Assembly: GCA_035604215.1 (NCBI GenBank)
Contig: DATNIW010000026.1
Coordinates: forward strand, 1-8,320
Source: UBA5070 sp035604215
GTDB taxonomy: Bacteria > Fibrobacterota > Fibrobacteria > UBA5070
DNA: 8,320 nucleotides
Direction of reading: 5' to 3'
Under the pieces are notes generated by a model. That model was not told the DNA's origin. It worked only from the letters and a program-made list of their open reading frames with translations, and ran no database searches. Shown here in pieces: positions 6,134 to 8,320 of this stretch (the stretch's first letter is position 1; the number at the start of each line of letters is the position of its first letter). A program made the translations under genes and the position numbers.

Positions 6134-7555
6134 TTGTCACGCGTCGCCGCCATTTCCCTTGTTCTCGTCTCATCTCTCTGGGCCGCCGCCGCATATCCTT
6201 TCCCCTATCTGGCGGCCTATCCGAACGGTCTCGTGGATCACGGTGCCGACACCGCCAGCCTCCACGCCTACTACAAGAGCTGGGTGGCCAACTACTACAC
6301 GGTGTGCCCGAACGACGCGAGCAAGGCACGAATCGCCTGGTACGATCCCGGGGCGTCCGGTTCCTGCAACCCCAACACGGGCAATTGCACCGTGTCCGAG
6401 GGCATCGGGTACGGCATGATGATCACGGTCTACGCCGACAACCCCTCCGACAGTGCCCACACCATGTTCGACCGGCTCTGGGCCTACTACCAGAGCCAGA
6501 CCGACGGCAACGGCCTCATGAATTGGCAGATCAACGGATGCAGCAACGCCTACAAGACCGGGGCGGCCACCGATGGCGACCTGGATGTGGCATTGGCGCT
6601 TTCCATGGCCTACAAGCAGTGGAACGACAGCAAGTATCTCACGGCCGCCCAATCGATTCTCGGAAAGATCTGGTCGCACGAGGTGGACCAGGGGGCCTAT
6701 CTGTTCAAGCCCGACGACCAGGGCACGGGCAACCTCTACGACCCCAGCTACTTCGCCGTGGGCGCCGCCCGCCTGTTCCAGACCGTGGACCCCACCCATA
6801 CCTGGAGCAAGGTGGCCGACAACAGTCTGGCCTTCCTGGCCAAGACCGCCAACTCCACCACGGGACTGGTGCCGGACTGGACCGATGGCAACGGGAGCTC
6901 CGTGGACCACAACGGCTCGGGAACCGGCAACTTCGGGTACGACGCCGTGCGCACTCCATGGCGCGTGGCCCTGGACTACCTCTGGTTCGGGACTCCGGCC
7001 TCCAAGAGCTTCCTGGACAAGATCAGCACGTGGATCATCGGAACCACCGCCGGTGTCCCCACGAGCATCCGGGTGGGCTACACCACGGCAGGAACATTCA
7101 CCAACGCCGTGAATTCCGTCTACACCGGCGCCTTCGTGTTGTCGGGCGTTTCCGACCCTGCCGACACCGCTTGGATCCGCCAAGGTTACGCCAGGTTGCT
7201 CCGATTGGGTCCCGACGCGACGGGCACGAGCTATTTCAACGATTCCTGGGGTTTGATCGATCTCCTGACCCTTTCCGGAAACTTCCAGAATTTCTGGGGC
7301 AACGTGGGTGAGCCCATGGCCATCCGGCCAGGAATGGAACGGTCCGCGAGCTGGTCGGCGTACGCGGTTCCCGGAGCGGTGTTGGTGCATGGCACCGGAC
7401 CGGTGGGGGCCGAGCTCGTGGACGCACGTGGCCGGATCCTCTCGCAGGCAACCGGAGTCGGGTCGGTCTCGCTCTCCCGACCGGTGGCGGGCGGACTCTA
7501 CTTGGTACGGATTTTGGGTGAAGAGTCGGAAACGATCCCGGTCCTGGGAGACTGA
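6134..7555 (+). CDS. Secreted glycoside hydrolase family 8 (endoglucanase-type) with C-terminal sorting-like tail
   Basis: The 473-residue protein has signal peptide MSRVAAISLVLVSSLWAAAA followed by a GH8 (alpha/alpha)6-barrel domain to about residue 398. Motifs are VSEGIGYGMM (87-96, with E89 as the expected general acid), GLMNWQIN (127-134), ATDGDLDVALALSMAYKQW (145-163, the GH8 signature with a few substitutions) and FGYDAVRTPWRVALDYLWFG (267-286, with D270 as the probable base by analogy with C. thermocellum CelA). GH8 enzymes cleave beta-1,4-glucans (cellulose, lichenan, chitosan or xylan) with inversion; the substrate here cannot be read from sequence. Residues 405-473 form an extra module (GAELVDARGRILS... 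VSLSRPVAGGLYLVRIL) similar to type IX secretion C-terminal sorting domains. The TTG start is set by AGGAG six bases upstream. No cellulose-synthase genes are adjacent, so a degradative role is more likely than a BcsZ-type role. Confidence 0.93.
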   Translation: MSRVAAISLVLVSSLWAAAAYPFPYLAAYPNGLVDHGADTASLHAYYKSWVANYYTVCPNDASKARIAWYDPGASGSCNPNTGNCTVSEGIGYGMMITVYADNPSDSAHTMFDRLWAYYQSQTDGNGLMNWQINGCSNAYKTGAATDGDLDVALALSMAYKQWNDSKYLTAAQSILGKIWSHEVDQGAYLFKPDDQGTGNLYDPSYFAVGAARLFQTVDPTHTWSKVADNSLAFLAKTANSTTGLVPDWTDGNGSSVDHNGSGTGNFGYDAVRTPWRVALDYLWFGTPASKSFLDKISTWIIGTTAGVPTSIRVGYTTAGTFTNAVNSVYTGAFVLSGVSDPADTAWIRQGYARLLRLGPDATGTSYFNDSWGLIDLLTLSGNFQNFWGNVGEPMAIRPGMERSASWSAYAVPGAVLVHGTGPVGAELVDARGRILSQATGVGSVSLSRPVAGGLYLVRILGEESETIPVLGD

Positions 7556-7561
7556 CTCCGG

Positions 7562-8320
7562 CTAGATCAGCATCGGGATCTTGACCCCGAATCCGATCGT
7601 CGTGGCCTTTTGGTAGTAGGTCGCGACTTCATTCAGGTATCCATATTGATAGTAACCGCTCAGGGGTATGGAATAAATTTGAACATCCAGTTCACCTCTG
7701 AAGGTGTTGTGTTCGAAGGGCCCCAAAACCCCGGTGGTGTAGGTCAGGCCCCCTCCGACGGAACCAATGAATGGCACGGTGCTGATGTTGTACTTCAAGA
7801 GTTTTCTATGAACCCAAGGAAGCAAGTATCCGGCAAGTACATAATCATCTTCCAGTTGAATGGTAATGCCATCCACCCGTTGCCTTGTCATATTGGTGTC
7901 CTGTTTTTCCCAGGCGCGGATATTTTCCGGGGTCGTCTCCAGCAATCCATTGGACAAGAAATACTTCAAGTTGATGTTGTAGCTGAATTTATTGTTCGAT
8001 GATTCGGTGTTTTTCCTTAGGCTAGAAAATCCAAAGATTGAATTTGTCGCCCCGGCATTGAAATCCAGGAAATCCCATCCTCGGCTGATTCTTTCATTGG
8101 TTTCCGTTGGATAATATTTGAGTCCGTGTTCCTTCTCGACAGTGCTGTCTATCAGGAGTTGGGCGTTATAATCATCTGGGGTCTCAATCGCCTGACCATT
8201 GGATTCATGTTCGTACCCAAGATCGAAAAACCAACTGGAAGGACTTCCCCACCTAGCAAATACCAATGGGTTAAATCTTTTTTCAACAACCGGTGCAGAA
8301 AAGCGATCGCTAATATATTG
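7562..8320 (-). CDS. Outer-membrane phospholipase A (OMPLA/PldA-like), 5' end outside window
   Basis: The frame is open from the right edge to a TAG at 7562-7564, giving 252 visible residues of the C-terminal part; the start lies beyond 8320. Numbering from the edge, DLGYEHESNG (33-42) matches the OMPLA active-site strand, with H38 and S40 as the expected catalytic His and Ser. SRGWDF (79-84) matches the SRSWN motif. The end, GYYQYGYLNEVATYYQKATTIGFGV, matches the family's last two strands. OMPLA is an outer-membrane beta-barrel that hydrolyses acyl chains of phospholipids and needs calcium. Two oddities stand out. The catalytic Asn (N156 in E. coli) is Asp here (D83), and about 30 extra residues separate the His/Ser motif from SRGWD. 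The gene is markedly more AT-rich than its neighbours. It converges on the GH8 gene with six bases between stops. Phospholipase activity is likely but not assured. Confidence 0.8.
   Translation of the reverse strand, partial: QYISDRFSAPVVEKRFNPLVFARWGSPSSWFFDLGYEHESNGQAIETPDDYNAQLLIDSTVEKEHGLKYYPTETNERISRGWDFLDFNAGATNSIFGFSSLRKNTESSNNKFSYNINLKYFLSNGLLETTPENIRAWEKQDTNMTRQRVDGITIQLEDDYVLAGYLLPWVHRKLLKYNISTVPFIGSVGGGLTYTTGVLGPFEHNTFRGELDVQIYSIPLSGYYQYGYLNEVATYYQKATTIGFGVKIPMLI

Noticed and set aside
6170..7390. A 406-codon minus-strand frame opposite the GH8 gene
   Set aside because: The GH8 catalytic motifs are on the plus strand, and this frame is a Val/Gly/His-rich shadow.
7534..7580. Inverted repeat GATCCCG / CGGGATC spanning the convergent stops, considered as a bidirectional terminator
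   Set aside because: Arms are only seven bases with a 33-base loop and no T-run on either strand.
8264..8266. TTG as the start of the phospholipase-like gene
   Set aside because: The frame stays open to the window edge and the upstream residues (ending NPLVFARW) look like family sequence, so the real start lies outside.

Overview
The window is GC-rich (hand counts of about 65-68% in sampled lines) and gene-dense up to about position 7560. The last 760 bases drop to roughly 40-48% GC. Four of the seven genes encode proteins with clear Sec signal peptides, and another is an outer-membrane enzyme, so this is a Gram-negative bacterium investing in its envelope and secretome. A secreted family 8 glycoside hydrolase with a type IX-like C-terminal tail, PEGA-domain envelope proteins and a weak general use of Shine-Dalgarno sequences would fit Fibrobacterota or a related FCB-group lineage. 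That assignment is inference; no rRNA or other decisive marker is present.

Layout. Left block, minus strand: a small outer-membrane beta-barrel-like protein (1481-2293) is followed 21 bases later by der, a ribosome-assembly GTPase (68-1459). The possible first codons of a further minus-strand gene lie at the left edge. Centre, plus strand, divergent from the left block: two tandem paralogues (2389-3534 and 3611-4774). Each has a signal peptide, a CsgG/TolB-N-like domain with a CxxxC motif, a PEGA domain, a variable linker and two hydrophobic helices. The first domain is about 80% identical between copies and aligns without gaps; the linker has diverged and is Gly/Tyr-rich in copy 2. The short leaders upstream of both genes are also alike.

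Right block, plus strand: a secreted DUF4380-like (mutarotase-fold) protein (4871-5917) and a GH8 endoglucanase-type enzyme (6134-7555). Both end in a tail containing VDARGR, which suggests one export or surface-anchoring route and a joint role in beta-glucan handling. Right edge, minus strand: the C-terminal 252 codons of an OMPLA-type outer-membrane phospholipase A, convergent with the GH8 gene with six bases between stop codons. Its AT-rich composition suggests a different origin.

I saw no tRNA, rRNA, CRISPR array or insertion sequence. The most unusual elements are the tandem PEGA paralogue pair with its conserved leader, the shared C-terminal tail, and the altered active-site region of the phospholipase-like gene.
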